64,000 nt of DNA from Phyllostachys edulis (GCA_036346405.1 CM070557.1:56426016-56490015); one strand, 5' to 3'; shown: positions 47,001-58,910, counted from the stretch's first letter. The notes: a model not told the origin generated them from the sequence alone. Numbers and translations: made by a program.

Positions 47001-49517
47001 AAATACCAAGCTCACCTCAATGTTGAACGGTGCAATAAGACATATCTTGTGAAATATCTGTTCAAGTATGTCATGAAAGGACATGATTGCGCCAACATAT
47101 CATTCCGAGTAAACAACGCTTCTCAATCTACCGCAACCATCAACCAACCTGTATGTGTCGATGAAATAGCTGAGTATATGAAATCTAGGTATCTTTCCGC
47201 TTGTGAGGCAAGTTGGCGTTTATTTGGTTTTGAGATTCATGCTAGGACACCTTCTGTAGAGCGCTTGGCTGTGCATTTACCAAATATGACTAAGGTATCT
47301 TTTACTGAGGATTCCGTATTGCCTAATGTTCTCAGTGATCCCGATGCATTGAAGAGCACATTAACAGAATGGTTCGTAGCGAACCAACGTTACGAATCAG
47401 CAAGATCTCTTACCTACTATGAGTTTCCCACAAGATGGACGTGGAACCCTGATCGTAAAGCATGGTCCAGTCGAAAAAGAGGCACCAAAATTGGCAGGAT
47501 GATTCATGTCCACCCAAGCACAGGGGAACTCTTCTATCTAAGGATGTTATTGACAGTTGTACGGGGTGCTTTATGCTATGAAGATATCAGAACATACGAG
47601 GGCGTTGTGTACGCAACATTCCGCCAAACATGCCAGATACGTGGCCTCATCAGTGATGATACAGAATGGTTTTCACTTTTTGACGAGGCTATTGTTTGGG
47701 CCACATCTTCGCAACTTAGGAATCTTTTCTTGGCTATCATCCAATATAATGAAATAGGAAATGTTCGTATGCTCTTCGATAGATACTGGCGTGCCATGTC
47801 TGACGACATAGCATACAGGATACGTTGTTCACTGAATGAACATGCTTCGATGGCCACAGATCATTCCTTGCAAGTCCAACTCTTACGCGAACTTGGTTCT
47901 CTTTTTGCCTCCAATGGTCTCTCATTGGAGTCCTATGACCTCCCAATAACACTTGATGGATACGAAGCTGCTACCGTCAACAGGCTCATTACTGAAGAAC
48001 TATGTTATGACAGATTGCACCTTGAATCTCAATCAACTTTAATGTATGAGAGTCTAAATAGCGACCAACGTTTTGTTTATGACAAGGTCGTTCATTCAGT
48101 TTCTTATGGTCAACCATGTTTCTATTTTGTCTCGGGCCATGGTGGTACAGGAAAAACCTATTTGTGGAACACTATCATCTCCAAGTTAAGATCAGAAGGT
48201 AGGATTGTCCTAGCTGTTGCATCATCTGGAGTTGCAGCCTTACTATTGCCCGGTGGTCGCACAGCTCACTCACGCTTCAGAATTCCATTTGACATTGATG
48301 ACCAAAGCCTTTGCAATATTCGTAGAGGGATAGTACTTGCAGAACTAATTAGAAAAACCGAGCTTGTGTTATGGGATGAAGCGCCTATGACACACAGGAA
48401 ATGTTTTGAAGCTTTGGACCATACCATGCGTGACATTTTGGCACACGACAACAGCACCAACGCAGATAAACCCTTTGGTGGGAAACCGATTGTGTTAGGC
48501 GGTGACTTTAGACAGATACTCCCAGTTGTTGCAGGAGGTACCCATACTGATATTATTGCATCTTCCCTTATTAAATCACCGTTGTGGAAACACGCTCAAA
48601 TCCTTCGCCTCAATATCAACATGCGTCTTGCGAACCCCTCTATCTCTGCTACTGAACGCAATGAGTTGTCAAAATTTGCTCGCTGGATTCTTGATATTGG
48701 GGAGGGCTGTTTGCCTATGTACAAAAAAGCAGGCGAGTCAAAACCAACATGGATACATATCCCACCCGAATTATTACTCACACCTACAGGCGATAGCATA
48801 GCTTCAATTATTGATGCCATATATGAAGATTTCACTGCTAATTACAACTCAATGTCTTATCTTGCATCACGTACAATTGTATCACCACTCAATGCTATAG
48901 CAGACAAAATCAATGCAGCAATGCTTGAAAAGGTTCCAGGCCCTTCTCGAGAATACCTTAGCTATGATGGTGTTGCTGATGCACATGACCAGACAACTGA
49001 CGTTGACCTTCTGTATCCGATTGAATTCCTAAATTCAATCAATATCAACAACTTCCCACAGCATGTCCTTTCACTTAAGATAGGAGTACCTATTGTTCTG
49101 CTCAGAAACATTAACCAAAGTCTAGGTTTATGCAACGGGACACGCTTGCTTTTAACCAGGTTAGGGGATCGAATCCTTGAGGCTACAATCATGACAGGAA
49201 CACACATTGGGCAAAATGTTTGCATACCAAGGATTATTCTTAATTCAAAGAGCTCAAGATGGCCATTTATATTGAAACGGCGCCAGTTCCCAGTTAAACC
49301 CTGCTATGCAATGACTATAAACAAATGCCAAGGCCAGACTCTACAGAAAATTGGAGTTTACCTCAAGGATCCAGTTTTCACACATGGGCAGTTATATGTC
49401 GCTGTATCAAGGGTGACATCGAAGCAAGGACTTGTCATACTTATTGAGAACGAAGATGGCACATATGCATCAGAAACAAAAAATATTGTATATGACGAAG
49501 TTTTGCAATTTGTCTAG
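44092..49517 (+). pseudogene. Helitron Rep/helicase gene, six exons, one in-frame TAG
   Basis: The exons are 44092-44125, 44224-44280, 44551-44601, 44695-44790, 44959-45030 and 45133-49517. All five introns are GT-AG and in the same phase, giving 1565 codons including the stop. The N-terminal zinc-finger-like part has CQHCSAVFWYHERLGG and LCCRGG. The Rep part has KRGLPHVHVLKWL (HUH motif) and YLVKYLFKYVMKG (the two-tyrosine motif). The PIF1-type helicase has GHGGTGKTYLWN (Walker A), LVLWDEAPM (Walker B), GGDFRQILPVV and the C-terminal NKCQGQTL and YVAVSRVTS. A single TAG at 46026-46028 (codon 402) is the only break I see. It opens the single-strand nick and unwinds DNA in rolling-circle transposition. 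Confidence 0.85.
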
Positions 49518-50250
49518 AGACTACTTCCAACTTTCTTGATGTTATTCCTTTTGTATATAAACAACAGCTGCCACCGTTTCCCTATGACTGTTTTACAGAT
49601 TTAAATCATTACCACAATCTGTTTTTCACCTTAGCACATGTTCTTCCTCTTCTAAATCTATATCTGATATCTCATTGCTTATCTTCATAACACATGTTGT
49701 CTCTCTAAAAATGATTGAGTTGTGTACTCAACATATCATCTTCATGGCAGAATATCTGGTCTATGCACACTTACCATAACACACACCTTTTAGTTACAGC
49801 AATCATTCATTAATGCTCTATTCTTTTACCAACCTGTCCCACTCCTGCACCCAAAGAAAAAAAATTGGTGATTCCTTGGAAGCTCACCTGTCTTACTATG
49901 TTACTACATATGCAGTACACCATCACAAATTTTATACTTATCATGTCACAACTTACTTACCATTGGTCACATTTCCTTAATCTGGGCCCTTACTACAGCA
50001 TCACCTTCCTTATTTTTTTTAGCATGTTTGCTACACGTATTTTCCCAGATTTCCTGCCCATTACCCAAATAGATTCTTATTTGCTCGTTTCTTGTATTCC
50101 CTTGCCATTACCCGAATAAATTCTTATTTACTGATTTCTACACATCTGTGATTTCTTCGTTCCATACCAGTTATATACTTTACAACCATTTTATGTCCAT
50201 AACATATTAGATAGCACGGTTATGCCAAGTATTCTTTCCTCCATTGAGTT

Positions 50251-50272
50251 CCTCTCTCTCTCTCTCTCTCTC
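50251..50272. repeat. (CT)n microsatellite
   Basis: A short run of CT dinucleotides in the 3' half of the Helitron. Confidence 0.8.
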
Positions 50273-50411
50273 ATTCTTTGAGTTTCTTTCTATATATCGC
50301 TCTGATTCTTTGATGCTTTGCTTTTCTGTGTGTAGGGATTTAGGACAGGGAGTCAACCACGTAGGAAATTGGTTTGTGCCTTACAGTTTTTTGGTAGCTG
50401 CTGATATCGTT

Positions 50412-53095
50412 ATGTCCGCTTCTTGCCCCTACGCTCAAGGTTATCTATCTATATATGCCTTCTATTCTTTGTTTCTTTTAGTTTTATTTTCCTATACACA
50501 GTTTATCGTTATGTGTCATAGCATGATAAGCATCTTCTACTCTGGATGTCAGGTGTTCATAGAGATATTGCTTTTTTTTTTACTGCTACTGTGACATGCC
50601 ATCTAGGCAGTGCTTCAACAAGACAGCATTACCTTTGGAGGCCAGCAGGTATGATTGCATTACCCGTCTGATATGAACCGTTCCTCATTTTGTTTTGATT
50701 TATTTAATAGTATTATGTGTTCTCTTTTTTTACGATGCAAGGATATTCTGCAGGAACTTGAGTCTATACTTTTCTATTACCCTTCCCTGTAGATGGTTCG
50801 GCACTCCGAATCAGAAATTCGAATAAAAAAGATCGTAACCAGACATCCAAGGGTTTTCATTGGTTGTCAAATTGTTGCTGCTGCACTGTTTCCCCCTGCC
50901 AGCTTTCACTTTTGTATCTTGAGGTGGGTTTGATCAAACGCTCGGTGCATTGGCTTTGTGTTTAGTTAACACATGAAGATGGTTGTCAACCGTGAAATTA
51001 CAATGTACAGGTCTGCTACCATGGTAGGCGAGGTTATTCTACAGGGTGTTTTTACAAGACAAGCTCAAATTACTGTTGGCGAAGTTGGTAGCCCCTAACC
51101 TCATACTCCAGGTAGTTTCTGAAAAACAGAGATACAAGTTTTATTTAAGAGATTTGAAAATTTAGATTCAGAACTCTATTCTTTCACACAGGCCTGTCGA
51201 GTTGTTCTTAAAGGGAAGTCACACAGCATAGAGAAGGGTTTCTTATTTTTGCCATGCGTACAATGTGAGTTTGTTCTGCTTTTTTTTTACACGCGCTTTC
51301 TAAATGAACTATGTTGTCATCCATGGAGCTGATGAATTCCAGTAAAACAAGTTTGTTTTTCTTTGGACATACGCTGTAGAAATTAGTTGGAAACTCTATA
51401 CTTTTCTATTACCCTTCCCCCTAGATGGTTCGGCACTCCGAATCAGAAATTCGAATAAAAAAGATCGTAACCAGACATCCAGGGTTTTCCGATTACACAG
51501 TCATCGACCCCGCCACAAAATCTTGGAAATCGAGGCAAATAATTGGAGTTCTTCTCCCAGTTGATGGCCGGTGTCGGCAGCATGTACCATGCATGTGCGA
51601 GTCCATGCTCCATAGTTTGCATATGTATTGTACTCACACGGAACATCAACGCAGTGTCAAGTTGGGTGGATACCTTCCCTGGTCTTATTTTTGGCTAAGA
51701 TCAAACGTAACGTCAATTGGAGTATTAGTTTGATCAACTCTGGCAAATGGGATTAATTTATCTTTCAATACCTTTAGACTTTAATGAATGCATATAGTAC
51801 ACCACAGTAGTTTAAGGTCATTATCTCTTTGCTACCTTGCTCGGTTAATTCACTTAATTGATAATTCGATATTGGTCAACACTGTGTTGTGTAATCGATT
51901 GTATCAAATCGATTGACTACTTTTGGAAAGTCTATGCTATCTAAAATCTATACCTATTGATAACCTGCAGAATATCTGCTTAGAGCAAACATTATAATAT
52001 TTTAAGGTATATTTCTATATTCGTGTTTACGACTTGGTTCTCAGTGCGGATTACATGCCTTGAATTTATGCTTTCTAGCTCATTTCACTTCAAGTGTTAC
52101 CACAAACATTAGGGAAAATGTCATTTGCAGATGATTAGGAAAACATAGGAAAGCTCTTCTTCTATAGTTTTGTCCAGGAACAGGTGTAAGATATTTAGAT
52201 CTAAACAACAGACTCACTTTTCATATGCATACCATAAAAAAGAGAGATAAAATTTGGTAACATACACTGCATGCCTTTCACTTTCTATGATCTATATGCT
52301 CTGTGAGCTCAGCGTATTGTTAAAAAACATGTCGTGGTCCCTGAGTCCTCACATGTATCTCCACCCAACTTGCACCTGAGCGTCTTAGATAAATTTGTTT
52401 TTGTAGCATGAACCGATCTATATGCTTTATGAAATCAGCACATTGTTAGGCAATCATGTCATTGTGCCTTAATCATTGCATACATCTCCCCCAACTTACA
52501 CTTGAACATCTTAGGTAACAGCCGCTTTCCTAGATATTTGCCTGGAACTGTTTCTATGTCATGTGTTACTGAACAATTAGCTAGAGACAAATGTACAGCG
52601 TTGTTGGCACAAACATGTTTGCTGACCTATTAGTACACCAGCTGCTGTTTATACTTATAGACATGTCTGAATATTCAGCTAACTGATTATTCTTCTGGCG
52701 CTTATTTTTTTCTTCTAAAACGCTTTACCTATGAGCATGCTTATTACAGATCAATTCTTAGAATATTGTTTCTCAAGCAGAACTAAAATCTCGGACCAAA
52801 ACAAACCGAAAAAATAGGCCTGCCGTACATTGTCAACGTCGCAATAAAAGACCTCACCCTAGATGAGGGATGGTGGTACTAGCCTCCAGAATCTACACCG
52901 GTATCTACGGATGCACATGATGATGACAGGTATCTATGGCCTATAATATTCTTACATCTAATAGATTACACCATATTGTTAGACAGTTATGATCATGCAC
53001 CTTTTTTGTTGACAGTAAACTCAAACAAGAGAAAAACGCTCAGTAATCAGGAAGCTCGACATAGGTCCACTCAAAAACAAAAAAACAGGTAGCAT
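50412..53095 (+). pseudogene. RPA-like second Helitron gene, decayed (tentative)
   Basis: Exon-like pieces with GT-AG borders follow the helicase: an ATG-starting MSASCPYAQ at 50412, a piece at 50608-50650, and a piece starting DGSALRIRNSNKK present twice (about 50794 and 51425). Near 52800-52925 the reading IGLPYIVNVAIKDLTLDEGW ends WWY and then meets a stop. That motif recalls the zinc-containing OB fold of RPA1-like proteins, where GWWY is followed by a Cys cluster; plant Helitrons often carry such a gene. A Lys/Arg-rich piece at 53022-53092 could be the tail. No complete frame exists and other origins of the pieces are possible. Confidence 0.4.
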
Positions 53096-54046
53096 ATTCA
53101 ATATATAGAAAAGTTCTACTGATCATACGTAGTCATACCTATTGTGTTAACTCTTTTATACCTTCTATGTTTAAACAGAAATCGTCTGTACAGTTGCACC
53201 AACCTAGGGATAAACCACTGTACCTTTCGCACCGGTCCTCTGTAGCTGAACTACATTTATGAAGAAACACAGCAAAAAACCGTTAGGCAGCCACATCTTT
53301 TTAGTTTACTTGCCTGTAGTAAAACTAGCTTGCTATGTCCTGATCAGGTCCAAGGCTGCGCCTGTTACCTATTGTACTGGTCTTGTATATTTCCCTGTTA
53401 TTAAGCACCGGACTTTACACTGTACGTATCACCGTTACATGCTGTGTTAAACACTTATGCTACCATATCTCCGCCTTTTATAGGTACTTAACGAGATGTG
53501 TTTCCCAGTAGTTGTATATTTCGCCATTATGTTTACCTGAAGCCGACTGACCTTCCATAGCTCAAGACTACATAATTCCTCTGTTATCAGAATAGCTCCT
53601 GTCATTTCAACCTTTGATTAGAGACCCTCTTGATTATATAGAAAATATCAGCTGCTTATATTCCAAAAACAAAACTTTCCTTTCCTGTTTTTTTTTGTCT
53701 ACCCAAACCTCTAGACATATTCCTATGTATTATTTACCTCCATTCAGAATGTCACTATGCTCTATAGTTGGCCTGTTCTTCTAACTGCTAAAATGTTTCT
53801 TTCCTTTTTATGCCAACAAAGCATGCCAGTAGCATAAAACAACTGAAGTACATCCCGGATTGCATTGACCAATTGCCCAAAAACCTGAGTCATAGAGACA
53901 TATTGGTTTCTTTGACAATTAAACATATAACAATCTATGCCAAAACTAGCGTAGACAACTTTCGTTCTAGCCATGACTTCTATTGTTCACTACTAAATCA
54001 CCGACTTTCTAACTATCCGGTTTAACACGATAAACTATTCAGACAA

Positions 54047-54084
54047 AATCGGCGCGGCGCAGCGCAGCGCACCAATCGTTCTAG
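54047..54084 (+). other. Helitron 3' terminal hairpin-like block and CTAG end
   Basis: The GC-rich run of CGGCG/GCGCA units at 54051-54073 is followed after about seven bases by CTAG (54081-54084) and then the host T. This is the presumed termination signal of rolling-circle transposition. Confidence 0.75.
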
Positions 54085-55380
54085 TGTTATTATATTTTGC
54101 AATACTTCTTGCGCTTGGCCAGGCTATGTTTCCAGGAGCTGTAAGACTACTCATATGCAAACCGCTACGCCGTGCGATATCATTGTGGAGCCCCGTAATT
54201 ACAATTCTATTGATGGCTCCCTCTGTACCAGATCACTATTATGATTACAAAATGGACAAATTCATTTTCAAAAACTCAATCTCAATGTCCAAATTGATAG
54301 CGTACCTAGTACTGCTTGTGGTTGTGCAGTTGTGCTCCTACTGACAATCAGCAGGTTGCGGTTCCCAAATCCCAAGTATCATCAAACTAGTAGATAGTGC
54401 TCTTGGCAGCAAACAAGTATTTTTGGCGTCGAGTTATCCTAAACCTGTTCATGTCTGCTGCAATTTTGATGCTGTTCATGCTTAATCGACATTTAGATTT
54501 TTGGATGATCAGTATCGAAGTATATGCTTTAGCTTTAGTGTCATTTGGCAACTTACAGATTCCAGCAGCAGTCGTGCGTGTCGTGCTTGCATTGGTGGGC
54601 CTTACATGGCATAACTACGGTGTAAACGGTCATGATGAACAGAATGATCCCAAGAGAAACCTCGCGCAATCTCTAAATATCTTATATGGGATGGTGTTTG
54701 GCCAAGGAATACTCTACATTGTGCCCTGCATGCTCAAGGTCTTATCGTTCATCCCTCGGAGATCCCTGATCCGCCGTGGTGGATTTAGATGTCAGTGGGG
54801 AGTGGAATCTTTCAATCTGTACTACACATATGCCTTTGAGAAATGCATGGAAGGTGGTATGCTTGCTCCAGAAAAGATTAGCCTCATCGCCTTTGCCATG
54901 GATTCCCTAAACGCAGACTCATCAAAGAATCAGCTATACCGGATTCGGATGCTGCACAGCTTTCTGCAAAGAGAGCCAACCAAGGCACAGCTAGCTTCTC
55001 TCAAAATTGGCCGCCAAGGTTACCGTTGAGCTCGCAAAGAACCTCCGAGTGTAACTTCTGGATGCTGATAACAAACGAAACAGAGGAAACCCACTTCTGG
55101 ATGCAGATGATGAACAAGAGGAAAGACAAGATCCAATTCTGAATGGTGCTGACAACCAAGAGGAAAGACACGATCCAATTCCTGCGATGGGTATGTCATA
55201 TATTTACCGCGCGTACCTTCGGAAACACCCACCCGCTCGAGTCAACAAGTTGGCACGGCCGCACAGAACTGTTACGTACTCAGATGCTGGCAGCGGATTT
55301 CAGAATTCTGGTCAATTCCCAAGGAGGAACCGTTGACAGACCACGATCTTCTCCCTGCGATGGGCATGTCATATATTCAC
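54085..55380 (+). pseudogene. Second BLE2-like copy, right fragment
   Basis: Continuing from 42871, the reading MLLYFAILLALGQAMFPGAV, then PLRRAISLWSPVITILLMAP and SFGNLQIPAAVVRV, GQGILYIVPCMLK and MLHSFLQREPTKA, follows exon 2 of the intact copy. Frame breaks or stops occur near 54345, 54395, 55020 and 55060. The polar linker is expanded (NPLLDADDEQ, DPILNGADNQEERHDP). Homology reaches DHDLLPAMGMS near 55372 and then stops: the armadillo half and the last exon are absent. A segment around CCTGCGATGGG(T/C)ATGTCATATATT is duplicated (about 55180 and 55357). Confidence 0.85.
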
Positions 55381-55639
55381 CGTGTGTACCTTCGGAAGAG
55401 CCGGGGGCGCAGGGAGACAGCCAAGCGCCACACCTAGGAGCGAAGAGGACCCCAGGACCTCTGCCCGAGACCACATCAGGGGCACCGAAGGGTGTCCGGG
55501 GCCCCTTGGCCCGGGAGCACCCCGTACGGTGCGAAGGGAGGGGATACCAGTGTACCGCATAGTGATCGGGATTTCTTTTTCTTTACTGTCTGGTCTTGTT
55601 GCTACGACACTATGATACCTGTGTCTTTAGAAACCCCAA
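55381..55639 (+). other. GC-rich intergenic stretch after the broken BLE2-like copy
   Basis: Reading frames on both strands overlap here and none carries a recognised domain. It bridges the pseudogene and the GAAACTTG-rich tract. Confidence 0.35.
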
Positions 55640-56790
55640 TTTTGGTGATGGAGCTCTATGACACTTGCGGCTTTAGAACCTCCAAATTTGTGTGAAACTT
55701 TTTGTTACTTAGCTTGAAACTCACAAATTCTAGATTTGTAATGGTTAAAATCATTGAAACTTGAGATCTCCTTTGAAACTTGAAGTTTCATTTTTTCGAA
55801 ACTTGAAACACATCTAAAACTTGAAATTTCATTTTTTTGAAATTTGAAACACATTTGAAACTTTAAGCTTTAGGAAGTTTCATTCTTTTCAAACTTTGAA
55901 TACTTGTGTAGCTTGCTTGAAACTCGGAAGTTTCATCATGTCTCGTTCATGGTTGAAACTTCCTTGAAACCTTTTTTTCGAACTTCTTGAAACTTGCAAT
56001 TTTTTTTATGAAACACACTTGAAACCTTTCTCAAACTTAATGAAAATCACTTAAAAGCATTTTGAACTTTCACAAAACATGCTTGAAACATCAAACTCGT
56101 AACCTAAAACCTTTCTGAAACTTTTCACGAAACGCGTTGAAACCTAGTTGAAAGTTCAAACTCGAAATCTGGAACTTTTAAGCAATTGAAACTTCACAAA
56201 ACTGCATGAAATTTCTATATCGTTGGAAATGCATTCCAACCCGTTGAAACTTGCTTGAAACTCTCTTAAACTTACTTTGAAATGTGATGAAACTTGAGTG
56301 AAACATGAACTCGAAACTCGGTCGAAGCATGAAACGTGGATGAAACTTGCTATACCATTGGAATCATTCCCCTTAAACTCACTGAATTCCAATCACTTGA
56401 TTTTCGTTAGGTATGCGAGTTACATTTTATCTTGTTTTGAATCTTGAAGCTAAGTAGGCATATGCTTGATTCTCATTTGAAACATGAAACACTTATGAAA
56501 TCTTAAAACTTGAAAACATTGCACTTCTTTAGATTTGAAACATGACACAAGCCTGAAGTCTTCTTAAGTATGCCGGAAACCTGAAATAAGTTGAAAACAC
56601 TAAAACCTGAAACTTGAAACAAGCTTGAAACTTTCTAAAACATGCTTGACACTTGAATCCTAAAATCTAAAACTTGTCCTAGCAATGAAACCTGGAACTT
56701 GTCAAAACATGCCTGAAACTTGAATCCTAAAATTTAAAACTTAACCAAACGTTCCTGAAACTTGCTAAAAACACTGAAACCTGAAGCTTG
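55640..56790. repeat. Degenerate GAAACTTG-rich repeat tract
   Basis: For about 1.1 kb the motifs TGAAACTTG, GAAACTTGAAAC and CTTGAAACT recur several dozen times with irregular spacing and mutations (for example 55770-55880, 56100-56340 and 56560-56790). It looks like an old, eroded short-period satellite or an expanded microsatellite. No coding or TIR structure is visible. Confidence 0.7.
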
Positions 56791-57005
56791 TTGCAACATG
56801 TACCCGAGGACTTTAAATGCGATACATTTGAGGTCCCGTCACTCAAAAACCCAAATCTATCTATTTTTATGCCAAATCTGAGCTCACCGCTATACAATTG
56901 ACTCAACCAAAAAGCTCAAAGCTTGTACGCGGAGGTCCCGAGCGCGTGAAGGAAGGTGTACCGACAGTGAGGTTTTAGGCTAATGCCAAAAGAGGGCAAG
57001 GCCAG

Positions 57006-57200
57006 AGCCGACGATGAGTGCACGGATGAGAGCGAGGAGGAGGCCAGCAGCAAGGTTTCACCTGCGTGGAATGTACCCAACGACGAGCGTACAGAGGCGC
57101 ACAAGGAGGCTGGCAGCGAGGTTTCATCCTCGCGGAATTTAGCCGACGACGAGCGGGCGGAGCGGGTGGGGGAGACTGGCAGCGAGGTTTCACCCCTGCT
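57006..57200. repeat. 66-bp tandem repeats
   Basis: Units containing GGCAGCGAGGTTTCA start at 57043, 57109 and 57175, exactly 66 bp apart, with a partial unit before them. Because 66 is divisible by 3, all frames stay open and give misleading Ser/Glu-rich reading frames on both strands. Confidence 0.85.
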
Positions 57201-57339
57201 CCGCGCGGGTGGAGGAGGATGGGGCCGACGACAAGCACGTGGAGGTACGCGAGGAGGAGGCCGACGATGAGGATTGGTGAGGACGAAGGAGTAGACGAAA
57301 TGCAGGGAAGAGCAGAGAGGCCACAGGCGCCACACGATT

Positions 57340-58419
57340 GGAGATGATCTAACAGCTGCGACCTATGTCGTTCGTCGCGAGGGCGATGGTATAGCGTGGC
57401 GTAGTCGCTTCCATTTGTTTTCTCTCCTCGGTAAGTCTCAATAATACGCCAAACCTAGCGACAACGTTGCTGGGAGAAAACGCCAACCATAATTTGGGGA
57501 TATTGGAAGGGGAAAAGGCTACGATGGGGCGTCCATTTGAAGGACTGTGGAAATTTGAGCAGTGGCCACGTTGAAAATGGGGTGGAAAGCGGAATTTTCC
57601 CTGATGAATAATTTTTATTGACTTGGTTAGTCAATGGCGCGACGACAGCATCTTTACGCGCTAGGGTTTTGAGTTGGGTGATAAAAATGCCTTGCGCTTC
57701 GATTGCATGCGCGAGGATGTGTTGGACAAACAATGGAGAACAGAGTAGGTGATGATCACCGCGTCCAAATGCGAGAGGATGTCTGAACTGCTCAAGCGAG
57801 CGCAACCAAAGCCCGGAGGAAGGGAATGCAGAAATAGATTAGAGGCAAGCAGGTTGGAATGCAACCGTCTACACCTAGCTACTCCTTGTGCATCCGTCTC
57901 ATTCGCACAACCGCCTCTTGCCACCGCTCTGTAAAAAGCAGCAAAAAGAGTAAAAAAAACACGGCTGAGGAGCCGTGTCGGCGTCGAGCTGCTCGTGCTC
58001 CCGACCGCAGCTTAGACGTGCACCGCATTGCCGCCCCCACACACGTAAGCCAATCCACGCGGCCCATTCATTACGTCCATCCATCCAACCTGCTCCCCGT
58101 GAAGCTCATATCGCTCAACGGCCGCGCTCGTGCTCCCGACCCCTCGCGGACTCCCAGTTCGCGCATGGCGATGTCGGAAACGGATCCTCTATAGCTGTGA
58201 ACAAAATTCACATACTATGCATTAGTCACCCAACCGTTAGATCAAGAATCAAATGCCACAAATGACACGGGCAGCAGGAACACTATTGCAACACTGTACT
58301 ATCATTGTTCGGCACTGTGTGTATGTTGTTGTAGCAGTCGACCTTAGTCGTACGATCTTGATCTAGCGAAGGAGGCATGTTTATAATGCAGAGCACTGTA
58401 GCTCCATTGCATTTTAGCC
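57340..58419. other. Intergenic sequence with promoter-like GC-rich part
   Basis: No gene is supported. At 57960-58160 CTCGTGCTCCCGACC occurs twice, and the surroundings resemble the GC-rich upstream part of the intact BLE2-like gene (about 24665-24740). Confidence 0.35.
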
Positions 58420-58910
58420 TTCAATGAAGCGGATCCCTTTCCGCCAATGTGCTGCCCATGCCTGCTAACCCAGTTTAATTTTTTGCGCTCAAAATTGAGT
58501 GGAATCCTATCGTATCACGTCGCACCCCACCCCGCGCTGTTGGCACCAGCACTGTCGCTAGGACTAGGACGAGCAAGCCTTCGAGGAGGCAGCCGATTGC
58601 ACCAGGGAGGAGGAATGATTGGGGTTGCTTCAATATTACTGCAGATGTCATGTGGGTAATCCAAGATAGGGCCTCTAGAAGAGGGGCTCAAGACCCTCTC
58701 CACAATTTCCTTTATCGATACAGCGGATCCTTTCAACCAACGTGCGGTACATGCCTACCTGTTCACCCAGTTTATTTTTTGCACATAAAATCAAGTGGAG
58801 TCCTACTAACGTATCACGTCGTGCCCTACCCCGTGTGTTTTCATGCGCCCGGCCGGTGCCCCTCGCTGTTGGCACCAGCACTGTCGCTGGGACTAGGACT
58901 CATTGATTCG
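58420..58910. repeat. Duplicated promoter-like module
   Basis: Two related copies (about 58430-58570 and 58727-58905) share AGCGGATCC, CCCAGTTTA, GAGTCCTA/GAATCCTA, TATCACGTCG and CTGTTGGCACCAGCACTGTC. Both resemble the sequence 24740-24900 upstream of the intact BLE2-like gene (GAGTGGGATTCCATCGCATCG, CCCACCCCGCG). They look like upstream regions of lost or displaced gene copies. Confidence 0.55.

Larger units (their letters stand above)
42872..54084 (+). mobile_element. Autonomous-type Helitron, 11.2 kb
   Basis: The 3' end reads GGCGCGGCGCAGCGCAGCGC, then ACCAATCGTTCTAG, followed by T: a GC-rich hairpin-like block about 12 bases before a CTAG terminus, as in Helitrons. The 5' end is best placed at A|TCTTCCAGC (42872); A|TCGGAATC (42865) is the alternative. 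Joining the flanks restores the BLE2-like reading frame without extra bases, as expected for insertion between A and T without target duplication. Inside lie a spliced Rep/helicase gene and an RPA-like remnant. The 5' 1.2 kb is GC-rich with a partial duplication of about 60 bp (43390 and 43545). Confidence 0.85.

Noticed and set aside
56983..57347. Ser/Glu-rich reading frames on both strands
   Set aside because: They are produced by a 66-bp tandem repeat, a multiple of three, and show no start or splice support.
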